In this document: piece by piece, positions 1 through 6,725 of the stretch | How the letters are laid out: each line of letters starts with the position of its first letter | How positions within the stretch are numbered: position 1 is the first letter of the stretch | NCBI GenBank assembly: GCA_037380725.1 | Contig: JARRRL010000064.1 | Location: forward strand, 1 to 16,857 | Source: JARRRL01 sp037380725 | GTDB lineage: Bacteria > Pseudomonadota > Gammaproteobacteria > Pseudomonadales > JANQJO01 | Length of the DNA: 16,857 bases | Direction of reading: 5' to 3' | The notes under the pieces: model-generated | What the model was told of the DNA's origin: nothing | What the model saw: the letters and a program-made list of their open reading frames with translations, nothing else | Databases searched by the model: none | Position numbers and translations under genes: made by a program

Positions 1-705
1 TTGCTGATAATAGTTGGCACTTTATATTTGATTAATAGCCTAATTTCCTCTGAGTCGCTGCCGACGTCATCCGATGAGCGCACGCTTTCTGCGCCCGAAC
101 CGACTGATGCTGGTAAGGCGATCGAGAATCTTCCATTAAAGGCGAGTCGTAAACGTACATTGATTGAAGCAGAGCGCGAACCAAAAAGTGAAGCAGGAAG
201 TGAGCCAGAAAGTGAAGCAGGAAGTGAAGCAGGAAGTGAAGCAGGAAGTGAAGCAGGAAGTGAAGCAGAGCAAGAACCAGTACGTGATGTTGTTATGCCA
301 GCCACTGAGGAGGCTGTGAATCGCAGCAATGATGAGGTGGAGCCACGCGTGCGTATTGATGATGAGCATGTTGTGCGAGCCAGTTTGACGTGGCAGGTAA
401 TCGATTTGGAGCCAGGAGAACCCATTGCTGAAAATCCTTTGGTTTTTTTGCCAGCTGAGGACTTCAAGCGGGTGTACTTTTACACGCAAGTGGACGGACG
501 AAAAGGGGAAGTCCTGTCTTATCAGTGGAGCTGGAATGGAAAGCCAATGGCTTCAGTAACAGTCGATGTCGTGGGGAACCGCTGGCGGAGCTACAGTTCT
601 AAAAATATATTGCCGAAGCACCTTGGCAATTGGCAAGTGACCTTGGAAGACAGTACCGGTACTGTGCTTGCCGCCGCTGTTATTGAAGTGGCTCTGTCGC
701 AATGA
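1..705 (+). CDS. DUF2914 domain protein, probably 5'-partial
   Basis: The reading frame is open from base 1, and the TTG there may be internal, so the true start could lie upstream. Residues 1-16 form a hydrophobic stretch (LLIIVGTLYLINSLIS) that looks like a membrane anchor. Residues ~20-110 are a Glu/Ser-rich linker containing seven copies of a four-residue SEAG/SEPE-type repeat. The C-terminal part (~125-234) matches the DUF2914 pattern: an RASLTWQVIDLEPGEP opening, then RVYFYTQV, W.WNGK, a WRSYSSK core, G.WQV, and a final D..G.VL. DUF2914 is a small beta-rich domain of unknown function found in envelope proteins of proteobacteria. An anchored, periplasm-facing protein is my inference. It is convergent with the min cluster. 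Confidence 0.75.
   Translation: MLIIVGTLYLINSLISSESLPTSSDERTLSAPEPTDAGKAIENLPLKASRKRTLIEAEREPKSEAGSEPESEAGSEAGSEAGSEAGSEAEQEPVRDVVMPATEEAVNRSNDEVEPRVRIDDEHVVRASLTWQVIDLEPGEPIAENPLVFLPAEDFKRVYFYTQVDGRKGEVLSYQWSWNGKPMASVTVDVVGNRWRSYSSKNILPKHLGNWQVTLEDSTGTVLAAAVIEVALSQ
187..270 (+). repeat. 12-bp tandem repeat, seven copies, in DUF2914 gene
   Basis: AGTGAAGCAGGA-type units lie end to end: 187-198, 199-210 (variant), four identical copies over 211-258, and 259-270 (variant). Each encodes SEAG or a close variant. The unit is a multiple of three, so copy changes keep the frame. The stretch lies in the acidic linker between the membrane anchor and DUF2914. Confidence 0.95.
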
Positions 706-740
706 TTTTTCGTTGTCCTGTACCTTGTGTTAAGTACAGC

Positions 741-784
741 TGTGGCGTGCGCCATCCCAAAAGTGGGATGAGACGCACGCCACA
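741..784. terminator. Hairpin between convergent genes, likely terminator
   Basis: TGTGGCGTGCG (741-751) pairs with CGCACGCCACA (774-784), and inside it CATCCC (753-758) pairs with GGGATG (765-770) around a six-base loop. The strong GC-rich stem lies in the 116-bp gap between the convergent DUF2914 and minE genes. No clear T-tract follows on either strand, so its use as an intrinsic terminator is inferred from position. The motif AAGTGGGATGA occurs again just outside the stem (784-794). Confidence 0.55.
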
Positions 785-809
785 AGTGGGATGACGGTAC
801 GATCGAGGA

Positions 810-835
810 CTCGCCGAGGTTTTAGGCCTCGGTGA
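810..835 (-). terminator. Hairpin over the minE stop codon
   Basis: On the minus strand, CACCGAGG and CCTCGGCG arms flank the minE TAA, and a further ACTC/GAGT pairing extends the stem. The hairpin would form at the very 3' end of the min transcript. The T-tract is missing, so this is either a weak terminator or an RNA-end stabiliser. Confidence 0.4.
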
Positions 836-1082
836 GTTCTGGCAGGGTGACGTTTAATTCCAGAATTGAGCAATCACCACTCGAATCTAAAGAAACGGAA
901 ACGTCATTCGCTTCAATATTTACGTATTTTCGAATCACCGCTACAATGTCCTGCTCCATTTGAGCGATGTAATCTGGCTGATTGCGATCACGGCGTTCGT
1001 GAGCGACGATAATCTGTAAACGCTCTCGAGCTGTTGAAGACGTCTTTTTTTAACGCGTTCGAAAGTAATCCAGTAGATTCAT
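822..1082 (-). pseudogene. minE: Cell-division topological factor MinE with internal stop codon
   Basis: MinE displaces MinC from MinD and stimulates the MinD ATPase, so the MinCD inhibitor oscillates and leaves midcell free. Read on the minus strand from the ATG at 1082, the frame gives MNLLDYFRTR, the typical membrane-targeting start. It then hits TAA at codon 11 (1050-1052). It continues in the same frame as KKTSSTARERLQIIVAHERR, the classic anti-MinCD helix, and then the dimerisation domain, ending LPELTEA at a second TAA. Ignoring the stop, the product is 86 residues, normal for the family. The ATG overlaps the minD stop as ATGA. The stop sits where relatives have a Lys-rich junction, so it looks like a single substitution (for example AAA, CAA or GAA to TAA). 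No ATG, GTG or TTG follows closely that could rescue the anti-MinCD segment. It could be a true null allele, a readthrough case or a base-call error. Confidence 0.85.
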
Positions 1083-1900
1083 GATCGATTATTCCCTCCA
1101 AACATGCGACGGAAAAATCCTGCGCGCTCCGGTTCAAGGAAACGGTGCTCGACTTTCTCACCCAGAAAGCGAGAAATGGCGTCTGAATAGGCTTGACCCG
1201 CTGGGCTTTTATCGTCCCAAATCACAGGGCAGCCTTCATTGCTGGCGGTCAGCACGCTCTGGGATTCAGGAATAACACCCAAAAGCGGCACGGATAAAAT
1301 ATCCTGCACGTCTTCTAGGGAGAGCATTTCGCCTTTGTCCACACGGCGGCGGTCATAGCGCGTAACCAACAGGTGCTCTTTTATGGGGGCTCGACCTTCT
1401 TCAGCTCGACGTGACTTGCTTTGTAGAATGCCCAAAATGCGATCTGAATCACGCACAGAAGAGACTTCTGGATTGGTGACGATCAGCGCTTCGTCTGCAA
1501 AATACAAGGCCATCATGGCGCCTTTTTCAATACCGGCGGGACTGTCGCACACAATATAGTCGAATGTTTCAGATAGCTCTTCCAGTACCCGTTCAACACC
1601 TTCCTGGCTGAGTGCGTCTTTGTCGCGTGTCTGCGATGCCGGCAGAATGAACAGATTGTCAATACGCTTATCTTTGATTAAAGCTTGGTTGAGTATAGCT
1701 TCATTGTTTACCACGTTGATTAAATCATAAACGACGCGACGTTCGCAATTCAGAATAAGATCCAGATTACGCAGGCCAACATCAAAATCTATGACGGCAG
1801 TCTTAAAGCCACGTATAGCCAGTCCAGTGGCAAATGATGCGCTTGTCGTGGTTTTACCCACGCCCCCCTTTCCGGATGTGACGACTACGATTTTGGTCAC
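1079..1900 (-). CDS. minD: Septum-site-determining ATPase MinD
   Basis: MinD is a membrane-binding ATPase of the ParA/MinD family that recruits MinC to the membrane and is cycled by MinE. The 273-residue length is normal. The deviant Walker A motif KGGVGKTTT is at residues 11-19, with the signature Lys11 and Lys16. The conserved Asp lies in VIDFDVGLRNLDL (36-48). The switch region is CDSPAGIEKGA. An amphipathic membrane-targeting tail, FFRRMFGG, lies near residue 262. The start is GTG at 1898-1900, preceded on the minus strand by AAGGAA at good spacing. It overlaps minE by four bases. It lies 395 bp downstream of minC, much farther than in the usual compact minCD arrangement, so a separate promoter or processing in the gap is possible. 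Confidence 0.97.
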   Translation of the reverse strand: MTKIVVVTSGKGGVGKTTTSASFATGLAIRGFKTAVIDFDVGLRNLDLILNCERRVVYDLINVVNNEAILNQALIKDKRIDNLFILPASQTRDKDALSQEGVERVLEELSETFDYIVCDSPAGIEKGAMMALYFADEALIVTNPEVSSVRDSDRILGILQSKSRRAEEGRAPIKEHLLVTRYDRRRVDKGEMLSLEDVQDILSVPLLGVIPESQSVLTASNEGCPVIWDDKSPAGQAYSDAISRFLGEKVEHRFLEPERAGFFRRMFGGNNRS

Positions 1901-2171
1901 GGCTCGGTTTCCTTATTAGCTTAACTGTTAATGTTTAATTGAATCTCTTATGTTCTATTTATGATGTATTTTCGTGATCATTGTACGCACACCGTATGCG
2001 GACCGGGACAGCTCGGCAAAGCGTTGCTGCTCCTTTCCCCTTACTTCACGCCCGATTGGTGAGCGGTTCTCTCGGAAAATTTTTCCACTTCTTGAGCCGA
2101 GCTGCTGTCCATGACTCTGCTCAAGAAGAGATACACTCCGTGAAAGCTCTCGAATAAACTGTGCAATAAAC

Positions 2172-2199
2172 TATTCATTAAAACTTATTCATTAAAACT
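2172..2199. repeat. 14-bp tandem duplication
   Basis: TATTCATTAAAACT is present twice, exactly, head to tail (2172-2185, 2186-2199), in the minC-minD gap. A partial third copy (attcat) follows. Confidence 0.95.
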
Positions 2200-2205
2200 A
2201 TTCAT

Positions 2206-2244
2206 ATTCAAACCATGCATTCCAATCATGCATTCAAACCATGC
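2206..2244. repeat. 13-bp tandem triplication
   Basis: ATTCAAACCATGC at 2206-2218 and 2232-2244 flanks a two-mismatch copy at 2219-2231. It lies seven bases after the 14-bp duplication. Confidence 0.95.
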
Positions 2245-2295
2245 AGTACAACAAGCAACTGGTCGTGGTCAATCCAACTGATATACCTTTAACCG

Positions 2296-3126
2296 TTATG
2301 AGTTCATTGCTTCAATTTTAAGCTTTTTCCCGTCCAGCGTGGCGTGAATGGCTTTGCGCCAATGTACGCGTTGTAGGTCTTCGTCCATTTTGTAATGTCC
2401 CGCGATGGACAGCAATTCGGCCTCTAGCTTTTGGCAAAATATGCGTGCAGTAGTATCGCCTTTTACGCCAGCGAGTGCGCGGCCCCGCAGTGTACCATAG
2501 ACGTGAATGTGGCCATCGGCCAAAATTTCAGCTCCAGCACTGACCGGTCCAAGAACGATTAAATCACCACCCGACGCGTACACCTGCTGACCAGAGCGCA
2601 CAGCGTGATCGACAATTTTTGAGGGAGGGCGTTCCGATCTCTGGATGACTTCCGTTTCGGGTGTATCGAGTTCTGGGGCATTATCGGGCGCGTATTCCGC
2701 AAACTCAACATTTTTCCGCTGCTGATGAAAGGCTTTGTGCGTTGGGTTTGTGGGTATCTGCGGTAATCCCGCAACAAACGCGGCTGTAATTTGATCTTCA
2801 TGGCCACCGCGAACTGCGATGGGGTATACGCCGTAGGCCTGACAGACTTCACTGAGCTCAATAAAATCGATGGACTCATGCTCATGTTTTAATCGTTCAA
2901 GGTTAATGATAACAGGCATATCGCGAAAGAAGCTGGGTGCTTGTTTTACCATGCGAGCCAAGCGCTGATTGAAGCTGCGGTAATCGTACCGGAACAGCTC
3001 CAGTTGCGTCATTGGCATCAGTCCGCCTTTGAATTGAAAGGGAGCCTGCTCCTCTGAGATTCCGCCTTCTGTTTGAGCTGGTTCTTGCGTATTCTCGTTG
3101 GGCGTGAGGGTTGAGTTGTTTGTCAT
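2296..3126 (-). CDS. minC: Septum-site-determining protein MinC
   Basis: MinC blocks FtsZ assembly away from midcell and is brought to the membrane by MinD. The protein has 276 residues. An extra Thr/Glu-rich leader (~1-28) precedes the N-terminal FtsZ-antagonist domain, which begins FQFKGGLMPMTQLELF (~27-42) and runs to about residue 125. A variable acidic linker with TPETEV follows (~145-165). The C-terminal beta-helix carries the MinD-binding RSGQ motif (residues ~177-180) and repeated Gly turns (GGDLIVLGPVSAGAEILADG, HIHVYGTLRGRALAG). It is first in the minus-strand min cluster and faces away from the small gene at 3815. The start at ATG 3124-3126 is preceded by AAAAGGA about 14 bases upstream. 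Confidence 0.97.
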   Translation of the reverse strand: MTNNSTLTPNENTQEPAQTEGGISEEQAPFQFKGGLMPMTQLELFRYDYRSFNQRLARMVKQAPSFFRDMPVIINLERLKHEHESIDFIELSEVCQAYGVYPIAVRGGHEDQITAAFVAGLPQIPTNPTHKAFHQQRKNVEFAEYAPDNAPELDTPETEVIQRSERPPSKIVDHAVRSGQQVYASGGDLIVLGPVSAGAEILADGHIHVYGTLRGRALAGVKGDTTARIFCQKLEAELLSIAGHYKMDEDLQRVHWRKAIHATLDGKKLKIEAMNS

Positions 3127-3523
3127 CTCTGTGAATAAGTCCTTTTACCGTGTGTCATGGCACGAATGGCGCGAGAAATGGCGCGAAAGTTGAGGCGGTA
3201 ACACGATCATCGCTGAGTGAATTGTTACTGTCTTTATTCTGTACCCATGGCTGCCTGTTGTGGCGCTTGTGCTGTTTATCATGAGATGTGCTATCGATCG
3301 CGAACAATACATTAATATCAAACCTCATGTAAACCTGAAATTGCTTTGTTTTGCGGTCTGCTTATATGACTGCGTATGTATGACCGGCTTGTACGGTTTT
3401 GCTGTACGCTCGTAGGGAGCGATTTTCTGACGTTCTATTTTTGGTTTCAATAAATTTGTCCGTTAAGGCGTACAGAAAAAAATTCGTTCCAGTTCGGCGT
3501 CAGTCGACGACAGTAAACGGATA

Positions 3524-3547
3524 ATCTACGTGCATATCTACGTGCAT
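3524..3547. repeat. 12-bp tandem duplication
   Basis: ATCTACGTGCAT occurs twice head to tail (3524-3535, 3536-3547) with no mismatch, in the divergent minC spacer. Confidence 0.95.
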
Positions 3548-3710
3548 AATAGCAGAAGCATGTAAAAGGGCACAGTCTATGCTTTTGTGGATGTCCAGAT
3601 GAGTTGTGTATTGGTGATACTTTAAAATTAAGTTGACTTTTAGATTATATAATCAGGTTGAGACACGGAACCGCAAAGAGTACATAATTTATCCATATTT
3701 GTTCACCTTT

Positions 3711-3806
3711 TAGTGATCAAGGAGAGGACATAGTGATCAAGGATATTGATCAAGGCTAGTGATCAAGGAGAGTGATCAAGGAGAGGAAGAGAGTGATCGA
3801 GGAGAG
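3711..3806 (+). repeat. Irregular TGATCAAGGAGA repeat array with multiple SD-like cores
   Basis: Six copies of a (ta)GTGATCAAGG(AGA) unit occur, starting near 3713, 3733, 3747 (shortened), 3759, 3772 and 3793 (TGATCGAGG variant). Spacing is irregular (about 12-21 bp). Four carry a full AGGAG or GGAGA core, so the leader of the downstream gene holds several Shine-Dalgarno-like sequences in a row. Only the last, GGAGAGA at 3801-3807, is placed to serve a start codon. Confidence 0.85.
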
Positions 3807-3814
3807 AATGACAA

Positions 3815-4497
3815 ATGAGTTTGCTTGACTTTTCTGAGGCGCGGCAATGTTGGCAAGCGGCACATTGGTCGCTGCTTGCGCTGGGGCGTTGTTTTAGCGA
3901 TGCTCATTTTGATGGAGAAGGCGGCGGTGAGGATGTCGGAGAGAGTGATGCTGGGGCGATGAGAGCAAGCCTGGATCTTGAGTCGCCTGGCACCTTGGTG
4001 CCTGAACTTGATCTTTACGGTGCAGTGCGTGTTACGCCTGTTTTGGCGTACCCCATCTATGATTGGCTTTATCGCGCGCATTATGCCGTTGCTCATGCCG
4101 TAGCGGGGTACTACAAAGCGGATGTGCAGGTGAATCTGATCTCTGCGGAATCGATTTATCCTTGCCTCCAGCGCTAAAAACAGAATGGGCGTGGATGAAG
4201 CATCATTGGCGGACACAAGGCGATAGCTTGGTGCGCTTTGTGCTGGATTTTGCTCAATTGCAGAGCCAGATGCCGGGAGGCGCGATGAGTGGGTATGCGC
4301 TGATGCATTCAATAGGGTGTTCGTCAGACGCGACGTCTGAATCCGGAGCCGAACAAATAGTGCTACCTAAACATGATTTAACACGACGCTTGCCCGTGCG
4401 TGAAATTCCAGCGTGGGACTTTAGTCTTGTTTCCACGCGCGTTCAGATAACGCATGCCTTGTTGGTGGGGCTGGGTGAACGATGGACCGAATTTTAA
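3815..4497 (+). pseudogene. Hypothetical protein, possible DUF6586-like, interrupted by a frameshift
   Basis: Two frames join into one plausible protein of about 226 residues. Frame one starts at ATG 3815 (MSLLDFSEARQCWQAAHWSL) and ends at TAA 4175-4177. The -1 frame continues as LPPALKTEWAWMKHHW to TAA 4495-4497. Joining near 4160-4164 (as if one T were lost from CCTTTG) gives a smooth IYPLPPALKTEW. Helical segments such as IYDWLYRAHYAVAHAVAGYYK recall the small pseudomonad protein found near sulA-lexA that I remember as DUF6586. I hold this only as a resemblance. Function is unknown. A better-spaced ATG at 3808 reads only MTNEFA before a stop, so the 5' end may also be damaged. Confidence 0.5.
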
Positions 4498-4968
4498 CGG
4501 GGCTTTACTGATTGCTGGCGAAGCGATGTTACACAGACAGTGGGGAAAATGCTTCCTATTGTTTTTAATCTTTGATACAGTGTTGTAGTTGTTTTAGCAA
4601 GATTATGTACAGGTTATGCACGGGAATAGTTTGAGAAAGAATGATGATCTGCTCGCCAAGCGGGTGGGGTACTTGCTAAATTGGCTCGCAAGCAGCGCTC
4701 TTACTTTTGATCGAAAGCATCCTAGCAAGGAGGGGGCTGCCCTGCTGAGAGGGCTTTCTGTGGTTCAGCTTTTTCTAGTTTAAGTCAAACACGTTTAATG
4801 TTTTACGATTCGGCGCGAGTCGCCTGAGTCAGAAAGCGCTTAACTCAAAGAATCCTGAAATACAAAATTTACAGATTTGACCATTTTCTGAATAGAGCTT
4901 GAATGGCTTTTTGCTGGTGCCTGCGATGGTGCTACAGCGTGCCATATTCTGACCATTGGGGCATTTGC
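4498..4968. other. Non-coding gap
   Basis: There is no supportable gene in about 470 bp. A small GCCCT(4739-4743)/AGGGC(4750-4754) hairpin followed by TTT lies far (~240 bp) downstream of the broken gene and would be a weak terminator. A GGCGcgagtCGCC stem lies near 4812. A promoter for the 4969 gene is expected here but is not obvious. Confidence 0.5.
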
Positions 4969-5211
4969 ATGAGTAACGTTACTTCCGTTTTTGAGATTGT
5001 TGAGTTGCCGTCTGGGGAGATTGTTCTGCGACGTTCGGATGAAGGGGATGAGCCGCTGGTTTCGATTCGTTTCTCAAATGATGCTCGTGTGGCTTTGGGT
5101 GAGGCCATTGCTGAGATTGGAAAAGCAATGATTGGGACGGGTGTTGAAATGGTGGGTCAGATTTTTGAGGATGAAGAAGCGGAAATGGAGCAAGCGCGCG
5201 TCATTCATTAG
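4969..5211 (+). CDS. Small conserved hypothetical protein near lexA
   Basis: The product has 80 residues from the ATG at 4969. An upstream in-frame ATG at 4903 would add a Cys/Trp-rich stretch that looks non-native, so I prefer 4969. The sequence opens FEIVELPSGEIVLRRSDEGDEPLVSIRFS, a compact beta-strand pattern, followed by a helical stretch (ALGEAIAEIGKAMIGTG) and a very acidic end (EDEEAEMEQ). Small proteins with this VELPSGE-VLRR-LV-IRFS layout occur, as I recall, beside the lexA/sulA locus of pseudomonads; I give no function. It has no signal peptide or membrane segment and is probably cytosolic. It is convergent with lexA. The SD is weak (GGGG about 8 bases upstream). Confidence 0.7.
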   Translation: MSNVTSVFEIVELPSGEIVLRRSDEGDEPLVSIRFSNDARVALGEAIAEIGKAMIGTGVEMVGQIFEDEEAEMEQARVIH

Positions 5212-5250
5212 CTGTTGGGCTTAAAAAGCTGGGTTGAAGTGTTAAACCTT

Positions 5251-5290
5251 GCCATACATATAATGCCTCGCCATACATATATGACGAGGC
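5251..5290. terminator. Hairpin and direct repeat between convergent genes
   Basis: GCCTCG (5265-5270) pairs with CGAGGC (5285-5290) over a 14-base loop, between the ends of the 4969 gene and lexA. GCCATACATATA is repeated directly at 5251-5262 and 5270-5281, the second copy filling the loop. There is no strong T-tract. A terminator role is inferred from position. Confidence 0.4.
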
Positions 5291-5353
5291 CCTGCGTCTA
5301 CTCGGGGTAAACGGCGTTCTATAGTTTTTAATAAAGCCTTTATAAATGCTTTG

Positions 5354-5965
5354 TTAAAACTTGTTGGTTCTGATGACGCCAACGCTTAAACCTTCAATGG
5401 CAAATTCTGGGTCCTTTGCTGAAACTGAGATGGGTTCGAAGTCTGGATTTTCGGCAATGAGGAGAATTTTGTTACGGGACTTGCGAAACCGTTTGATGGT
5501 TACTTCGTCTCCAATCCGCGCAATAACAATGTCGTTATTTTTGGCTTCTTTTGTTCTGTGAACGGCAACCAGATCTCCTTCCAGAATGCCGGCGTTGATC
5601 ATGCTGAGTCCTGTCACGCGAAGCAAGTAGTGTGCGACGGGGCTGAACAGTTTGCGGGGTATGTCGCACGTGTCTTCAATATTTTCGCTTGCTAGAATGG
5701 GAGACCCTGCCGCCACGTGTCCGACCAGTGGCAGGCCAGTGGAGCGGTTGGAATTTGAAATGATTCGGATACCACGCGAAGCCCCTGGAATCATTTCGAT
5801 AGCGCCTTTTCGAGCTAAAGCCCGCAAATGATCTTCCGCTGCATTGGGGGATCGGAAACCCAGTTCTTGGGCGATTTCGACGCGTGTTGGTGGGTAGCCG
5901 GTTTCTTTCACGTAATGTTGAATCAATGCTAAAATCTCGGACTGGCGAGGTGTTAATTTCTCCAT
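5354..5965 (-). CDS. lexA: SOS repressor LexA
   Basis: LexA represses DNA-damage genes and cleaves itself when stimulated by RecA filaments. The product has 203 residues, the usual length. The N-terminal winged helix-turn-helix (LTPRQSEILALIQHYVKETG ... ELGFRSPNAAEDHLRALARKG) covers residues 4-54. The cleavage site is Ala86-Gly87 in HVAAGSP. The catalytic Ser121 is in VTGLSM and Lys158 in EVTIKRFRK, so all autoproteolysis residues are present. Transcription likely starts over the SOS box at 6073-6088, giving a leader of about 120 nt. No sulA-like gene is seen next to it, unlike pseudomonads. Confidence 0.98.
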   Translation of the reverse strand: MEKLTPRQSEILALIQHYVKETGYPPTRVEIAQELGFRSPNAAEDHLRALARKGAIEMIPGASRGIRIISNSNRSTGLPLVGHVAAGSPILASENIEDTCDIPRKLFSPVAHYLLRVTGLSMINAGILEGDLVAVHRTKEAKNNDIVIARIGDEVTIKRFRKSRNKILLIAENPDFEPISVSAKDPEFAIEGLSVGVIRTNKF

Positions 5966-6072
5966 GTTTACATCCTGTCAAACTGTATTTTTAATGGCGC
6001 GATATGAGTAGTACTCGGTGACAGATGAATAAAAAATAATCTTCGACCATAAGTACTGCCTGTAAAATCAGG

Positions 6073-6119
6073 CTGTTGTTTTATACAGGGATTATAAGTG
6101 AAAGCGCTGTGTGTGTAAA
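6073..6119 (-). promoter_or_regulatory. lexA promoter with overlapping LexA (SOS) box
   Basis: On the minus strand, TTTACA (6114-6119) and TATAAT (6091-6096) are separated by exactly 17 bases, a near-perfect sigma70 promoter. Two bases after the -10 lies CTGT-TGTTTTAT-ACAG (6073-6088), a full match to the CTGT-N8-ACAG LexA operator. It would cover the transcription start, as expected for autorepression. Confidence 0.85.
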
Positions 6120-6205
6120 CACCTGATTTCGCTCTGAGCGTGTAAAGGTGTTCACGAGAGGGGAATACTGAGTGAATATGTGTACTGGGTCACAAGATGC
6201 TGTGA

Positions 6206-6568
6206 TTACATGGCGGGGTTTTCCGACATCTCATAATATGAATCACTGTCGTTGACGGCATTGGCGTTGCTGCTAATAGCGCCAATCGTGCCAATGTCGA
6301 GATTCGCTGTGATGCAGTCAACGGTTTTGAGGTACAGCTCTTCGTCATCGGGGTGACTGAGCTGAAAATGGGGCATGTCGGTCAGAATGGGTTCCCATGC
6401 TTCCCACCAATCCAGATAGATCTCTTCAATAGTGCCGTCCACATATTGCAGGGTAATCAAATCAGTACGATCATCGAAGTCGAGCACTAAAAAAGGGAGG
6501 GAATCCTCTGATCTGAGGGTATACCACGCACCCGGAGCGGGTCCATTATCAAGCGTATCAAGAGTCAT
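6206..6568 (-). CDS. Small acidic hypothetical protein
   Basis: The product has 120 residues from the ATG at 6566-6568, with a G-rich SD (GGGGGAT) just upstream. The first ~60 residues form a likely beta-barrel-type fold: GAWYTLRSEDSLPFLVLDFD, then LITLQYVDGTIEEIYLDWW, then EAWEPI. This resembles small gammaproteobacterial proteins that I remember as DUF6763 (WY..., then G-I-QY-DG-IEE-LD-W), but the family call is tentative. The C-terminal ~40 residues are low-complexity (Asn/Ser/Ala, acidic). There is no signal peptide or membrane segment. It lies between lexA and the Tgl-like gene on the same strand, 157 bp after the latter. Confidence 0.6.
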   Translation of the reverse strand: MTLDTLDNGPAPGAWYTLRSEDSLPFLVLDFDDRTDLITLQYVDGTIEEIYLDWWEAWEPILTDMPHFQLSHPDDEELYLKTVDCITANLDIGTIGAISSNANAVNDSDSYYEMSENPAM

Positions 6569-6618
6569 AAATCCCCCTACCAGTTAGCAACTTCACCTTC
6601 AGTGATCGGAATTGGACT

Positions 6619-6644
6619 CTGTTCATACTGTCAATATAGAACAG
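6619..6644. promoter_or_regulatory. CTGTTC/GAACAG inverted repeat upstream of small gene
   Basis: CTGTTC (6619-6624) and GAACAG (6639-6644) are separated by 14 bases, 51 bp upstream of the gene starting at 6568. It may be a repressor site or a hairpin. A nested CTGT-N9-ACAG (6628-6644) is one base too long for a canonical LexA box. Confidence 0.3.
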
Positions 6645-6725
6645 CTATTGGTGGCGTTTTAGACCGATAGGGTATAGCAGATTGTTGTAGGTTATCGAAA
6701 GGCGATAATATATTCTGTCGTCTGC

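Larger units (their letters stand above)
1901..2295 (-). other. Long minC-minD spacer with hairpins and tandem repeats
   Basis: No coding frame is supported here. The spacer holds a perfect 10-bp inverted repeat (CTTCTTGAGC 2088-2097 / GCTCAAGAAG 2119-2128, 21-nt loop, with a further GAG/CTC pair). It also holds a short palindrome (2074-2086, GGAAAA-T-TTTTCC), a 14-bp duplication (2172-2199) and a 13-bp triplication (2206-2244). The minD-proximal 70 bp are AT-rich and could hold a minDE promoter, but I do not see clear -35/-10 boxes. Confidence 0.7.
3127..3807. other. Non-coding divergent region upstream of minC
   Basis: About 680 bp without a supportable gene separate the divergent minC and the small plus-strand gene. 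Visible structure includes a motif at 3285-3310 that recurs upstream of the NRPS, an exact 12-bp tandem duplication (3524-3547), and the TGATCAAGG repeat array (3711-3806). Promoters for both directions must lie here. I could not choose convincing -35/-10 pairs. Confidence 0.65.

Noticed and set aside
136..489. Minus-strand open frame within the DUF2914 gene
   Set aside because: It is a shadow of the 12-bp repeat (CFTS repeats) with no ribosome site or family resemblance.
1050..1052. Reassigned TAA codon as the cause of the minE stop
   Set aside because: minE itself and the phosphorylase gene end at TAA at the expected family length, and other genes show no internal TAA, so a changed genetic code is not supported.
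1043..1052. A-AAA-AAG slippery site as programmed frameshifting in minE
   Set aside because: The run of seven A is suggestive, but the stop precedes it in the zero frame and the frame is the same before and after, so slippage would neither bypass the stop nor be needed.
3711..3806. CRISPR array
   Set aside because: Repeats are ~12 bp with irregular 2-9 bp spacers; no 23-37 bp repeat, no unique spacers, no cas genes.
4903..4968. Upstream start for the small lexA-neighbour gene
   Set aside because: The added 22 residues (Cys/Trp-rich) look non-coding, and the conserved-looking protein begins at ATG 4969.
6628..6644. Second LexA box upstream of the 6206-6568 gene
   Set aside because: CTGT and ACAG are nine bases apart, not eight, and the flanks fit poorly; kept only as an inverted repeat.
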